This document shows, in pieces, positions 10,001 through 17,455 of a DNA stretch of 64,000 nucleotides; position 1 is the stretch's first letter; each line of letters begins with the position of its first letter. A program made the translations under genes and the position numbers. This DNA comes from Streptomyces himalayensis subsp. himalayensis (GTDB lineage: Bacteria > Actinomycetota > Actinomycetes > Streptomycetales > Streptomycetaceae), in the NCBI RefSeq assembly GCF_013778455.1, contig NZ_JACEHE010000014.1, forward strand, positions 186,001-250,000. Reading direction: 5' to 3'. The notes beneath the pieces were generated by a model. That model was not told the DNA's origin. It saw only the letters and a program-made list of their open reading frames with translations, and did no database searches.

Positions 10001-10205
10001 TGAAGACCCGGGCCTCGATGTGGTGGGCGCCCGGCATGCCGTTGGCGGTGGGCGGTCCCTCGTAGAACACCCACTCGGGGCGGCCCTCGGACTGCTCCAG
10101 GCTCTTGGCGAAGATCTTCTGCTCGCGCCAGAAGTCGAGCACGGCGTGCTCGAGCGCGGGCAGGTCTACCTGGGCGGGTACCTGTCGGTACTGGGGCGGC
10201 GTCAT
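7062..10205 (-). CDS. ileS: Isoleucyl-tRNA synthetase, long (eukaryote-like, type 2) form
   Basis: Class I synthetase charging tRNA-Ile, with an editing domain against Val. The 1047-aa protein has a HIGH-type motif in the variant form PPTANGMPGAHH (residues 51-62), the CP1 editing insertion, and the KMSKS loop as RKMSKHLGN near residue 600, then the anticodon-binding helical domain. The PTANG...HH signature marks the type 2 IleRS group, which in other bacteria is associated with low mupirocin sensitivity. The start is ATG 10205 with GGAGGAG upstream. That Shine-Dalgarno lies inside a hairpin of the T-box leader, so translation should respond to tRNA-Ile charging. The gene has its own terminator. 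Confidence 0.97.
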   Translation of the reverse strand: MTPPQYRQVPAQVDLPALEHAVLDFWREQKIFAKSLEQSEGRPEWVFYEGPPTANGMPGAHHIEARVFKDVFPRFRTMRGYHVARKAGWDCHGLPVELAVEKELGFSGKQDIEAYGIAEFNAKCRESVTRHTDAFTELTNRMGYWVDLDDAYWTMDPEYVESVWWSLKEIFNKGLLVQDHRVAPWCPRCGTGLSDHELAQGYETVVDPSVYVRFPLTSGPLAGEAALLVWTTTPWTLVSNTAVAAHPEVTYVVATNGEEKLVVAEPLVAKSLGEGWEVTGQTFTGAEMERWTYQRPFELVEFPAPAHFVVNAEYVTTEDGTGLVHQSPAFGEDDLKVCRAYGLPVVNPVRPDGTFEEDVPLVGGVFFKKADEALTKDLQDRGLLLKHLPYEHSYPHCWRCHTALLYYAQPSWYIRTTAVKDRLLAENEKTNWYPDSVKHGRYGDWLNNNIDWALSRNRYWGTPLPIWRCAEGHLTCVGSRTELTELTGTDQSGLDPHRPYIDEVTFPCPEDGCGLTATRVPEVIDAWYDSGSMPFAQWGYPYKNKELFESRYPAQFISEAIDQTRGWFYTLMAVGTLVFDKSSYENVVCLGHILAEDGRKMSKHLGNILQPIPLMDQHGADAVRWFMAAGGSPWAARRVGHGTIQEVVRKTLLTYWNTVAFQALYARTSNWTPSASDPAPADRPLLDRWLLSELHALTDQVTQSLEAYDTQRAGKLLSAFVDDLSNWYVRRSRRRFWQGDAAALRTLHEVVETVTRLTAPLTPFITERVWQDLVVPVTPGAPESVHLSSWPEADLSAIDPELSKQMVLVRRLVELGRATRAESGVKTRQPLSRALVAAAGFESLSPELHTQITEELNVSALASLSEVGGSLVDTTSKANFRALGKRFGKGVQAVAKAIANADAAALSLALREGTASVEVDGETVTLAPDEVIITETPREGWSVASDAGATVALDLEITEELRRAGLARDAIRLIQEARKNSGLDVADRIALRWTATDPAAVTALSEHASLIADEVLATDFAQGEPDATYGEPFTDESLTLTFRLRKA

Positions 10206-10510
10206 CGAAGAGCTCCTCCAACGGACTGCTGTCTTCCGTCGGAGGGACGAGAGGCGCTGTGCGCTCCCGCGGTACCACCCTCCTTGGCCCCTCGGCGCGT
10301 GTACGTACGCCGATGAGCCCCCTCATTGGGGTCGCGATGCCGGGTCTACTGGCGTCCGCTCGTCTCTGCGAGGCTTCGGCGTTCTTCCGGCGGCTCCGGG
10401 GTGATCTTCACGTCGCGCTGGCCCCCGGGCTCGCACCGTCCCCGGGTCGCTCATGGCTGCGTACGCCGCTACTCGTCCCCATCCACGCTTTTCGCTCCTC
10501 CCCCAAGCTC
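10206..10510 (-). promoter_or_regulatory. ileS T-box riboswitch (translational type)
   Basis: Read on the minus strand, the leader carries AGGGTGGTACCGCG at 10281-10268, the canonical T-box that pairs with the uncharged tRNA acceptor end. An ATC triplet at 10405-10403, in GTGAAGATCACC, is the best candidate Ile specifier codon. Close to the gene, CTCCGACGGA and TCCGTTGGAG form a perfect 10-pair helix (plus-strand 10216-10244) that covers part of the ileS Shine-Dalgarno. The CCCTCC just before it can instead pair with the GGAGGG of the T-box. Mutually exclusive sequestering and anti-sequestering helices are the translational design known for actinobacterial ileS T-boxes. The 5' end (about 10510) is approximate. 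Confidence 0.88.
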
Positions 10511-10567
10511 TCGACTGCTCCTCCAGCTAACGCTGGGAGGTGCCCCCAGAGCAGGGGAGACCCCCAT
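10501..10567. repeat. Dispersed palindromic element, composite (outer plus inner hairpin)
   Basis: Outer arms CCCCAAGCTCTCG (10501-10513) and GAGCAGGGGAGACCCCCA (10550-10567) flank an inner hairpin, CTCCAGCTAACGCTGGGAGG...CCCCCAG. The same outer arms with a different inner hairpin recur at 32149-32220, and the inner type recurs at 15523-15554. The element lies just upstream of the ileS leader. A TACACT -10-like hexamer reading toward ileS is at 10573-10568. From here to 10892 the rest of the spacer shows no gene. Confidence 0.6.
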
Positions 10568-10892
10568 AGTGTACGGCGCCCCGCGAGACGCGGCCGACCG
10601 GTTTTCCGGGACCCGGGGCGGGCGGGCCCCGGAAGGCGGGTCGGCAGGTGGGTCGGCAGGTGGGCGCCAGTCGGCCCCGGGCTGCGCGCGCTCTGCGCCA
10701 AATGGCCATGTCCGGCCGTCCGCGGACCACCGTTTCCCGGCTCGGCCTGCTCGGCGGAATACCTGGCGATGAGCTGGGCACAACGCATGCAGGCTTGCCG
10801 CGCGGACCCGCGGGGCGGGCGAATCGGGCGGCGTGCCCCGTTGCCGCGGGCCGGAAGTCGATTTATCGTCCCAGCACGATTCGCGAGCAAGA

Positions 10893-10905
10893 TCACAAAA
10901 TGTGA
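10893..10905 (+). promoter_or_regulatory. BldD-like palindrome before ddbA
   Basis: TCACAAAATGTGA is a perfect palindrome (TCACA-AAA-TGTGA) ending where the GAAGGGG Shine-Dalgarno of the next gene begins, 14 bases before its ATG. It fits the outer fixed positions of the BldD consensus TNACNCWGNGTNA (T, AC, W, GT, A) but not the inner C and G. It could also act as an RNA hairpin beside the ribosome site. Regulation is inferred. Confidence 0.4.
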
Positions 10906-10918
10906 AGGGGCCGCGGCC

Positions 10919-13153
10919 ATGGTGGCGAAGAAGACCGCCGTACAGGACTCGGCGTCCGTCAGATCGACTGGTATGGCTGGCGCGGCGGCCAAGGACACGG
11001 GCGGGAAGAAGAGCACGGCCGGACTGTGGGTCTTCCGGGCGGCGGTCGACGTCGCCAGGAGGACCATGGGCTCCATGGGCGTGAAGAGCATGGCCCGGGA
11101 GGCCGCGACAGCCCAGGGGCTCGGTGAGAAGGCGCACGTCAAGGAGGCGCCGGCCGGGAAGGAAGCCGTCACGAAGACGGGCGCCAAGGCGACGGCATCC
11201 TCGGCGGCGGCCAGGAGGGCCACTGCCGGGGAAGTGCCTGCGATGACGGACGCGGCCGAGGAGACGGCGGGCGGGCCGCGGAAGCAGAGCCCGAGCGGAC
11301 CCGGAGCGAAGAGTACGGCCGGGAAGGCGGCCGTGTCCGGTGGGAAGTCCGGGGGTCGGAAGGCGCCGGCGAAGAGCACATCTGCCAAGCGGGCGACGGC
11401 GGCGACGACGGCCAGGAAGACGGCCGCGGCGAAGGCGGTGGAGGCGGTGGCCGGAACCGCCGCTGCGGAGGCGCCGGAGGACAGGGCGGCGGCCGGGAAG
11501 GGCGCCGTGAAGGAGGCGGCCGCGAGGAAGAGTCCCGCGAAGAGGGCGTCCGCCAAGAAGGCGACTGTGGCGCAGACGCCGGCGAAGAAGGCTGCGGCAG
11601 GAAAGGAAGCAGGCAAGGAGTCGGTCGCGGCGAAGGCACCGGCGAAGAAGGCTGCCGCGAAAAAGGCGGTGGGGAAGAAGGCGGCGGCGAAGAAGACGGC
11701 CGCTGCGGGGGCGTCGGCGAAGCAGACGGTGGCCAAGAAGACGGCCGCTGCGGGGGCGTCTGCGAAGAAGACGGCGGCGAAGCAGACGGTGGCCAAGAAG
11801 ACGGCCGCTGCGGGGGCGTCTGCGAAGAAGACGGCGGCGAAGAAGACGGTGGCCAAGAAGACGGTGGCCAAGAAGACGGCTGCGGAGGCACCCGCCGCGA
11901 GGAAGACCGCAGAGGCACCCGCACGCGCGAAGAAGGCCACCGCAAAGAAGGCACCCGCGAAGAAGGCCACCGCGAAGAAGGCACCCGCGAAGAAGGCACC
12001 CGCAAAGACGGCCGCGGCAAAGAGGGCTCCCGCAAAGACGGCCGCGGCAAAGAGGGCTCCCGCAAAAAAGGCCCCTGCGAAGAAGGCGGCCGTGGTGAAG
12101 GAGCCCGAGAAGAGGGTGCCCGCCAAGAAGGCGTCCGTGACGCAGAGCCCGACCGAGACCGCCGCCAAGAAGGCCACGGCCAAGAAGGCCACGGCGACGA
12201 AGGCGGTGGCCAAGAAGGCCCCGGCCAGAAAGACCGCGGCCAAGAAGGCGCCCGCCAGCAAGGCCCCGGCCAAGCGTGCGGCGGCCAGGACCTCCGTACC
12301 CGCGAAGACGGCGGCCAGGAAGACGGTCACCGCGGAGGCTGCCAAGAAGACACCGGGCAGGAAGAAGGCTCCCGGCAAAGACGCGCCGGGCGAAGGGGCA
12401 CCGGCCAGGAAGTCGCCGGCCGCGATAGATGCCGAGAAGGCGCTGGCCGAGGAGGCCGCAGTCAGCGAGGCGGCAGTCAGCGAGGCCGCAGTCAACTACG
12501 CGCCCGCACGGCCCGCACAGCCCGTACAGGAGGTCGCTCAAGGCGCCGCCGCGGAAGGTATGGCAGGAACGGGCACGTCCGCGGAGGCCTCGGCCTCGAA
12601 CAGCACGGCCAAGAAGACGGTCGCGTCCGCGGCCGAGGACGCGGCGCAGGCCGCGACGACGACGGGAGTCACGACTGTGGTTGCGAAGAAGACTCCGCAC
12701 ACGGCCACGGATCCGGCGAAGGCCACCGCGGTGCCCAAGGCGCGTGGCGTGGAGCCGGGAGAGCTCCCGGTACGGCCGGGGGAGGACCCCTGGACCCCGG
12801 AGGAGGTAGAGGAGGCCCGGGGCGAGCTGCTCAGCGAGGCGACGCGGCTGCGTGACGAGCTCGAGTCGTCCGAGGCGTCCCTCGTCGGCCTGATGCGTGA
12901 TTCTGGGGACGGCGCGGGCGACGACCAGGCGGACACCGGTGCGAAGAACATCACCCGCGAGCACGAGATGGCGCTCGCCGCCAATGCCCGCGAGATGCTC
13001 GTCCAGACCGAGCACGCCCTGCAGCGCATCGAGACCGGGACGTACGGGCTCTGTGAGAACTGCGGCAACCCCATCGGCAAGGCCCGTATGCAGGCGTTTC
13101 CGCGCGCCACGCTGTGCGTGGAGTGCAAGCAGAAGCAGGAGCGGCACCAGTGA
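10919..13153 (+). CDS. ddbA: DdbA-like protein: lysine-rich histone-like region fused to a DksA/TraR zinc finger
   Basis: The 744-aa protein has two parts. About residues 130-470 are (A/K)KKA-, APAKKA- and TVAKKTAA-type repeats resembling the tail of histone H1 or HupS. The last ~130 residues are a DksA/TraR-like module: an acidic coiled coil (WTPEEVEEARGELLSEATRL...) and a C4 zinc finger, CENCGNPIGKARMQAFPRATLCVEC. A Streptomyces coelicolor protein of this architecture, DdbA, is a developmentally regulated DNA-binding protein proposed to couple DNA conformation with transcription. The start is ATG 10919 (GAAGGGG upstream); the frame is open farther back but lacks coding character. Exact 42-60-base repeats at 11700-11880 show recent expansion. 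The symbol is by architecture. Confidence 0.85.
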   Translation: MVAKKTAVQDSASVRSTGMAGAAAKDTGGKKSTAGLWVFRAAVDVARRTMGSMGVKSMAREAATAQGLGEKAHVKEAPAGKEAVTKTGAKATASSAAARRATAGEVPAMTDAAEETAGGPRKQSPSGPGAKSTAGKAAVSGGKSGGRKAPAKSTSAKRATAATTARKTAAAKAVEAVAGTAAAEAPEDRAAAGKGAVKEAAARKSPAKRASAKKATVAQTPAKKAAAGKEAGKESVAAKAPAKKAAAKKAVGKKAAAKKTAAAGASAKQTVAKKTAAAGASAKKTAAKQTVAKKTAAAGASAKKTAAKKTVAKKTVAKKTAAEAPAARKTAEAPARAKKATAKKAPAKKATAKKAPAKKAPAKTAAAKRAPAKTAAAKRAPAKKAPAKKAAVVKEPEKRVPAKKASVTQSPTETAAKKATAKKATATKAVAKKAPARKTAAKKAPASKAPAKRAAARTSVPAKTAARKTVTAEAAKKTPGRKKAPGKDAPGEGAPARKSPAAIDAEKALAEEAAVSEAAVSEAAVNYAPARPAQPVQEVAQGAAAEGMAGTGTSAEASASNSTAKKTVASAAEDAAQAATTTGVTTVVAKKTPHTATDPAKATAVPKARGVEPGELPVRPGEDPWTPEEVEEARGELLSEATRLRDELESSEASLVGLMRDSGDGAGDDQADTGAKNITREHEMALAANAREMLVQTEHALQRIETGTYGLCENCGNPIGKARMQAFPRATLCVECKQKQERHQ

Positions 13154-13274
13154 GCACTCGGCCGCCGTACCGCTGGGTGCTCTCGCGCGCCGCCAAGCGG
13201 CTCCTCAGCACGTGGGGCCGTACGCGCGTGTCGTACTCTCGTCCTCAGTCAGGCACCTAGGTTGAGGGACTCAC

Positions 13275-13910
13275 GTGGCAGAGGCGGAGCGCATCATCGG
13301 TACGCCGGATACCCCAGAGGCGGCGGGGGCCGTGCCGCCGGAGCAGTCCGGCGGCGATGCGGCATCGGAGCGGCAGGGCGGTTCCGAGGAGACCACCGGG
13401 TCGTCCGCCGAGGAGCGGCCCAGGGGCAAGCGCAAGATGCTCGTGCTGATCGCGGTGGCCGCCTTCGCCTATGCCCTCGACCTGGTCAGCAAGATGATCG
13501 TGGTCGCGAAGCTGGAGCACCACGAGCCGGTGGAGATCATCGGGGACTGGCTCAGGTTCGAGGCGGTCCGGAACGCGGGAGCCGCTTTCGGAATCGGTGA
13601 GGCCTTCACGGTGATCTTCACGGTCATCGCGGCGGCCGTGATCGTCGTGATCGCGCGCCTCGCCCGCAAGCTCTACAGCCTGCCGTGGGCGATCGCGCTC
13701 GGCCTGCTGCTCGGCGGGGCGCTCGGCAACCTCACCGACCGTCTGTTCCGTTCGCCGGGTGTCTTCGAGGGCGCGGTCGTCGACTTCATCGCGCCGAAGG
13801 GCTTCGCGGTGTTCAACCTCGCGGACTCGGCGATCGTGTGCGGCGGCATCCTGATCGTGGTGCTGTCGTTCCGCGGGCTCGACCCGGACGGGACCGTCCA
13901 CAAGGACTGA
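13275..13910 (+). CDS. lspA: Lipoprotein signal peptidase LspA (SPase II)
   Basis: Membrane aspartyl protease that removes signal peptides from diacylglyceryl-prolipoproteins after Lgt acts. The 211-aa protein has a long hydrophilic cytoplasmic N-terminus (about 55 residues, rich in E and G) absent from E. coli LspA, then four membrane segments. Catalytic Asp residues lie in GALGNLTDRLFR and FNLADSAIVCGG, and the NAGAAFGIGE segment is conserved. The start is GTG 13275 with TGAGGGA upstream. The next gene follows after 49 bases; lspA beside an RluD-type pseudouridine synthase is a widespread pairing. The partner gene lgt lies 43 kb away in this window. Confidence 0.95.
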   Translation: MAEAERIIGTPDTPEAAGAVPPEQSGGDAASERQGGSEETTGSSAEERPRGKRKMLVLIAVAAFAYALDLVSKMIVVAKLEHHEPVEIIGDWLRFEAVRNAGAAFGIGEAFTVIFTVIAAAVIVVIARLARKLYSLPWAIALGLLLGGALGNLTDRLFRSPGVFEGAVVDFIAPKGFAVFNLADSAIVCGGILIVVLSFRGLDPDGTVHKD

Positions 13911-13959
13911 CGTACGGCTCTGGTCAAGGGCTGTCGGACCCGTCCGGCATACTCGACGG

Positions 13960-14904
13960 GTGAGCACGATTCCCGAGATCCGCACCCTGCCCGTGCCCGA
14001 CGGCCTGGAGGGCGAGCGCGTCGACGCCGCCATCTCCCGCATGTTCGGCTTCTCCCGTACGAAGGCCGCCGAGCTGGCGGCGGCAGGCAAGGTGCTGGTC
14101 GACGGTGCTGCGGTCGGCAAGTCCGAGCGGGTGCGCGGCGGTGCCTGGCTCGAGGTCGAGATGCCGCAGGCGCCCGCGCCCGTGCAGGTGGTGGCCGAGC
14201 CCGTCGAGGGCATGGAGATCGTGCACGACGACGATGACGTGGTCGTGATCGTCAAGCCGGTGGGTGTGGCCGCGCATCCGAGCCCCGGCTGGAGCGGCCC
14301 GACGGTGATCGGCGGGCTCGCGGCCGCGGGGTACCGCATCTCGACCTCCGGCGCCGCCGAGCGCCAGGGCATCGTGCACCGGCTGGACGTGGGCACGTCC
14401 GGGCTGATGGTGGTGGCCAAGTCCGAGCGGGCGTACACGTCGCTGAAGCGGCAGTTCAAGGAGCGTACGGTCGACAAGCGCTACCACACGCTGGTGCAGG
14501 GCCACCCCGATCCGACGAGCGGCACCATCGACGCGCCCATCGGGCGCCACCCCACCCACGACTACAAGTGGGCGGTGACGGCCGACGGCAAGCCGTCCGT
14601 CACGCACTACGACCTGGTCGAGGCCTTCCGCGCGGCCTCGCTGCTCGACGTCAAGCTCGAGACCGGGCGGACCCATCAGATCCGCGTGCACATGGCGGCG
14701 CACCGCCACCCGTGCGTCGGGGATCTGACGTACGGCGCCGACCCGACGCTCGCCAAGCGGCTCCGCCTCACCCGGCAGTGGCTGCACGCGGTCCGGCTCG
14801 GCTTCGACCACCCTGGCAGCGGGGAGTGGGTCGAGTTCGAGAGCGCCTACCCGGACGATCTGCAGCAGGCCCTGGACCAGGTGCGGGCGGAGACGTACGC
14901 ATGA
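13960..14904 (+). CDS. RluD/RluA-family 23S rRNA pseudouridine synthase
   Basis: The 314-aa protein has an N-terminal S4 RNA-binding domain (VDAAISRMFGFSRTKAAELA...GKVLVDGAAV) and the RluA-family catalytic domain, with catalytic Asp in HRLDVGTSGLMVVAKSE and the later RTHQIRVHMA motif. It should isomerise uridines in 23S rRNA, probably helix 69 if a true RluD; the exact target cannot be told from sequence. The start is GTG 13960, and alignment of the S4 domain leaves little room for another start. It ends in a 4-base ATGA overlap with the following acetyltransferase, so the pair is translationally coupled. Confidence 0.92.
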   Translation: MSTIPEIRTLPVPDGLEGERVDAAISRMFGFSRTKAAELAAAGKVLVDGAAVGKSERVRGGAWLEVEMPQAPAPVQVVAEPVEGMEIVHDDDDVVVIVKPVGVAAHPSPGWSGPTVIGGLAAAGYRISTSGAAERQGIVHRLDVGTSGLMVVAKSERAYTSLKRQFKERTVDKRYHTLVQGHPDPTSGTIDAPIGRHPTHDYKWAVTADGKPSVTHYDLVEAFRAASLLDVKLETGRTHQIRVHMAAHRHPCVGDLTYGADPTLAKRLRLTRQWLHAVRLGFDHPGSGEWVEFESAYPDDLQQALDQVRAETYA

Positions 14905-15389
14905 GCCTTCCGCCGTACGAGAGCCTCCCGTCGTACGTGGTGCGGGTGGCCGAGGACGCGGCGGACCGCGAGGCGTGCTTCGCGGTGCGCAAGGAGGTCT
15001 TCGTCGTCGAGCAGGGAGTCCCGCAGGACATCGAGTACGACGCGTACGACGCCGACGCCGTGCATGTGCTCGCCGTGCGCGGCGACGGGGTTCCGCTGGG
15101 CACGGGGCGCCTGCTGTACGGCGAGGCGGCGGCCGCCAAGACCGGTGGTGATCCGGCCGTGGGCTCCCTGGGACGGCTCGCGGTGGCCAAGGACGCGCGG
15201 GGGCTCGGCGTCGGGGCGGCCCTGGTGCGCGCCATCGAGGACGCGGCGCGGGAGCGCGGGCTGTCGGCGGTGGACCTGCATGCGCAGACGCATGCGCTGG
15301 GTTTCTACGAGCGGTTGGGGTACGTGGCGTACGGGGCGGAGTTTCCCGATGCGGGCATTCCGCATCGGGCGATGCGGAGGGTTCTCTAG
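14901..15389 (+). CDS. GNAT-family N-acetyltransferase (ElaA-like)
   Basis: A 162-aa GNAT protein. The N-terminal half has EDAADREACFAVRKEVFVVEQGVPQDIEYDAYD, as in ElaA/YjcF-like GNATs. The acetyl-CoA site (motif A) is GRLAVAKDARGLGVGAALVRAI, followed by HAQTHALGFYERLGYVAYG (motif B). The substrate is unknown; members acetylate small molecules or protein N-termini. The start is ATG 14901, inside the ATGA overlap with the pseudouridine synthase stop. A GC-rich hairpin follows 56 bases after the stop. Confidence 0.88.
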   Translation: MSLPPYESLPSYVVRVAEDAADREACFAVRKEVFVVEQGVPQDIEYDAYDADAVHVLAVRGDGVPLGTGRLLYGEAAAAKTGGDPAVGSLGRLAVAKDARGLGVGAALVRAIEDAARERGLSAVDLHAQTHALGFYERLGYVAYGAEFPDAGIPHRAMRRVL

Positions 15390-15444
15390 GCGGCCCGTTG
15401 GGGCCGCCTCCTGCGGCGTTCGTCCCCACCCACCCGCCCTCTTT

Positions 15445-15462
15445 GTGGGGGCAAGCCCCCAC
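15445..15462 (+). terminator. GC-rich hairpin after the GNAT gene
   Basis: GTGGGGGC and GCCCCCAC are perfect 8-base arms with an AA loop, followed at once by a second C/G-rich inverted repeat (CCGGGGGCTCCGCCCCCTGG to 15487). This block resembles extragenic GC-rich hairpins common in Streptomyces and is the likely 3' end of the lspA-rlu-GNAT transcript. Confidence 0.6.
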
Positions 15463-15522
15463 GCCCCCCGGGGGCTCCGCCCCCTGGACCCCCCGCAATC
15501 GCCCTTCGGGCTCGTCCTCAAA

Positions 15523-15554
15523 CTCCCCCAGCTAACGCTGGGAGGTGCCCCCAG
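15523..15554. repeat. Dispersed palindromic element (simple copy)
   Basis: CTCCCCCAGCTAACGCTGGGAGG followed by TGCCCCCAG. This is the plain form of the palindrome found nested or composite at 10501, 32149 and 35009. The tandem array at 15552-15703 begins at its right end. Confidence 0.6.
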
Positions 15555-15703
15555 ACGGGCTGATACGGCACCCCAGAGGGGCTGATATGGGGTGCTGCCC
15601 AGACGGGCTGATATGAGGTGCCGCCCAGACGAGCTGATACGGGGTGCCGCCCAGCCAGGCTGATACGGGGTGCCGCCCAGACGGGCTGAGACGCCCCCGG
15701 TGG
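15552..15703. repeat. Tandem repeat, ~26-base unit, about 5.5 copies
   Basis: The unit is close to CAGACGGGCTGATACGGGGTGCCGCC. Copies begin at about 15552 (short by 3), 15575, 15600, 15626, 15652 and 15678 (partial) and differ by single bases. The array fills the second half of the 387-base spacer between the GNAT gene and the antiporter. No credible reading frame runs through it; a promoter for the antiporter must lie in the last 70 bases or within the array. Confidence 0.85.
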
Positions 15704-15776
15704 CGGAGCCCGGTTCCGGCCATGCCCGCATGGCACGCTTGATGCCTCGTCAGTCAAGAGTGGTCGGAGCTGCTCC

Positions 15777-17353
15777 GTGGATCAGTTGGCCCTGCTGTTC
15801 GTCCTGTTGCTCGGGGCCGTGGTGAGCGTGCCGTTGGGGGACAGGCTCGGGCTTCCCGCGCCCGTACTGATGACGCTGGGCGGAATCGTTTTGGCGCTCG
15901 TGCCCGAGGTGCCGAATGTCGACGTCCCGCCGGAGCTGATCCTGCCCGCCGTGCTGCCGCCGCTGCTCTACGCCTCCGCGCAGCGCACCTCCTGGCGGCA
16001 GTTCGCGTCCAACAAGCGACCGATCTTCCTGCTGGCCGTGGCTCTCGTGTTCGTCACCACGGCGGCCGTCGCCGCCGTCGCCCACGCCATCGTGCCAGGG
16101 CTGCCCATCGCCGCCGCTGTCGCGCTCGGCGCACTGGTCGCCCCGCCCGACCCGGTCGCGGCGACCGCCGTCGCAGGCCAGTTGGGCCTGCCGCGCCGCA
16201 TGGTCTCGATCCTGGAGGGCGAGGGACTGTTCAACGACGTGACCGCCATCGTGCTGTACCACGTCGCCATCACCGCCGCCGTCAGCGGTTCCTTCTCGCT
16301 GCCCGACGCCGTCCTCGAACTGGTGCGGTCCGCCGTCGTCGCCGTCGTGGTCGGCCTGGCCCTCGGCTGGGCGGCCAACAAGCTCATGGGCCTGCTCGGC
16401 GACGCCACCCTCCAGGTCGGCCTGACCCTGATGGTGCCCTACGTCTCGTATGTCCTGGCCGAGGAGCTCCACGGCTCCGGGGTCCTGGCCGTACTCGCTA
16501 CGGCGCTGTTCCTCGCCGAATACGCCCTCGACGCCGACGACGTGCTGACCCGCCTCACCGGACGCACCTTCTGGAACGTCGTCGACACCCTGGTCACCGG
16601 TGCGGCGTTCGGCCTGGTCGGGCTCGAACTGCACAACGCCGTCAGCACCGCGTCCGGCCGCTGGGGCGAGATGCTCGGCTGGGCAGCCGCGATCGTCGGC
16701 GTGGTGATCCTCGTACGACTGCTGTGGCTGCTGCCGGCGACCTGGCTGGCCAAGCGGTTGCATGCGCGGCGCTCCGACGAGGACATCCCCCTCAGCATGC
16801 GCGAGACGGTCGTCATGTGGTGGGCCGGGATGCGGCCACCGTCGCGCTGGCCCTCGCCATTCCTGCGCAGATGAATGACGGTTCGCCGTTCCCGGACCGT
16901 GACGAGATCGTCTTCATCGCCTTCGGCGTCGTCATGGCGACCCTCGTCGTGCAGGGACTCAGCCTCCCGTGGCTCGTCAGGAAGCTCGGGGTGCAGGCGG
17001 ACACCGAGACCGAACGGGCCCTCGAGAAGGACCTCGCGGTGCGCGCGGCCAAGGCCGCCCGGCATCGGCTCAAGGAGATCCAGGAGGTCGAGGAGCTGCC
17101 GGAGGAGGTGAGCGAACAGCTGCTGCGCCGCGCGCTCGACATCGGACTGAGGATCAGTCCCGACATGGGCGACGAGGAACGGCGCGAGGCACAGGCCCAC
17201 CGCGTGGAGCGCATCAGACGCATCAAACGCATCCAGGGCGAGATGCTCTCCGCCGCACGCCACGAGGTGCTCTCCGCGCGCAGCGAACCGGGTGCCGACC
17301 CGGAGATCGTCGACCGGGTGCTGCGGCATCTGGACGTGCGCAGTCTGAGGTGA
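15777..17353 (+). pseudogene. CPA1-family Na+/H+ antiporter, interrupted by a frameshift
   Basis: Reading from GTG 15777, about 351 codons encode a CPA1 exchanger: hydrophobic helices, the ion-binding GALVAPPDPVAATAVAGQ, and EGEGLFNDVTAIVLY. At about 16833 the frame fails in the conserved arginine-glycine motif of a late helix: WWAGMR is followed in this frame by PPSRWPSPFLRR and a stop at 16874. The expected continuation, ATVALALAIPAQ and a charged cytoplasmic tail with coiled-coil character, is intact in the next frame up to 17353. The pattern fits loss of about 7 bases after ATGCGG. The full product would be about 527 aa. It is either a recent pseudogene or a sequencing error; both halves otherwise keep normal codon use. 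Confidence 0.85.
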
Positions 17354-17455
17354 GACGGCGCCCATGGAGACGTACCCGTGTGAACGCTCTGATAAGTACG
17401 CCCACTTGGCCCGCTGTGACGCGGCCGCGCAGGAATCGCGAGGTAACGTCGCCGC

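Noticed and set aside
6855..10316. 1153-codon open frame antisense to ileS
   Set aside because: Typical mirror frame in GC-rich DNA; the ileS strand has all family motifs and the antisense product is Arg/Gly/Val/Leu low complexity.
10259..10918. N-terminal extension of the ddbA-like frame back to 10259
   Set aside because: It would run antisense through the ileS T-box leader and a repeat; a proper start with a ribosome site is at 10919.
10469..13147. Long minus-strand frames over the ddbA-like gene
   Set aside because: They mirror the Lys/Ala repeat (giving Leu/Arg/Gly or Ala/Phe repeats); the plus-strand protein has a C4 zinc finger and a ribosome site.
15552..15703. CRISPR array
   Set aside because: The ~26-base units are directly adjacent with no unique spacers, and no cas genes are in the window.
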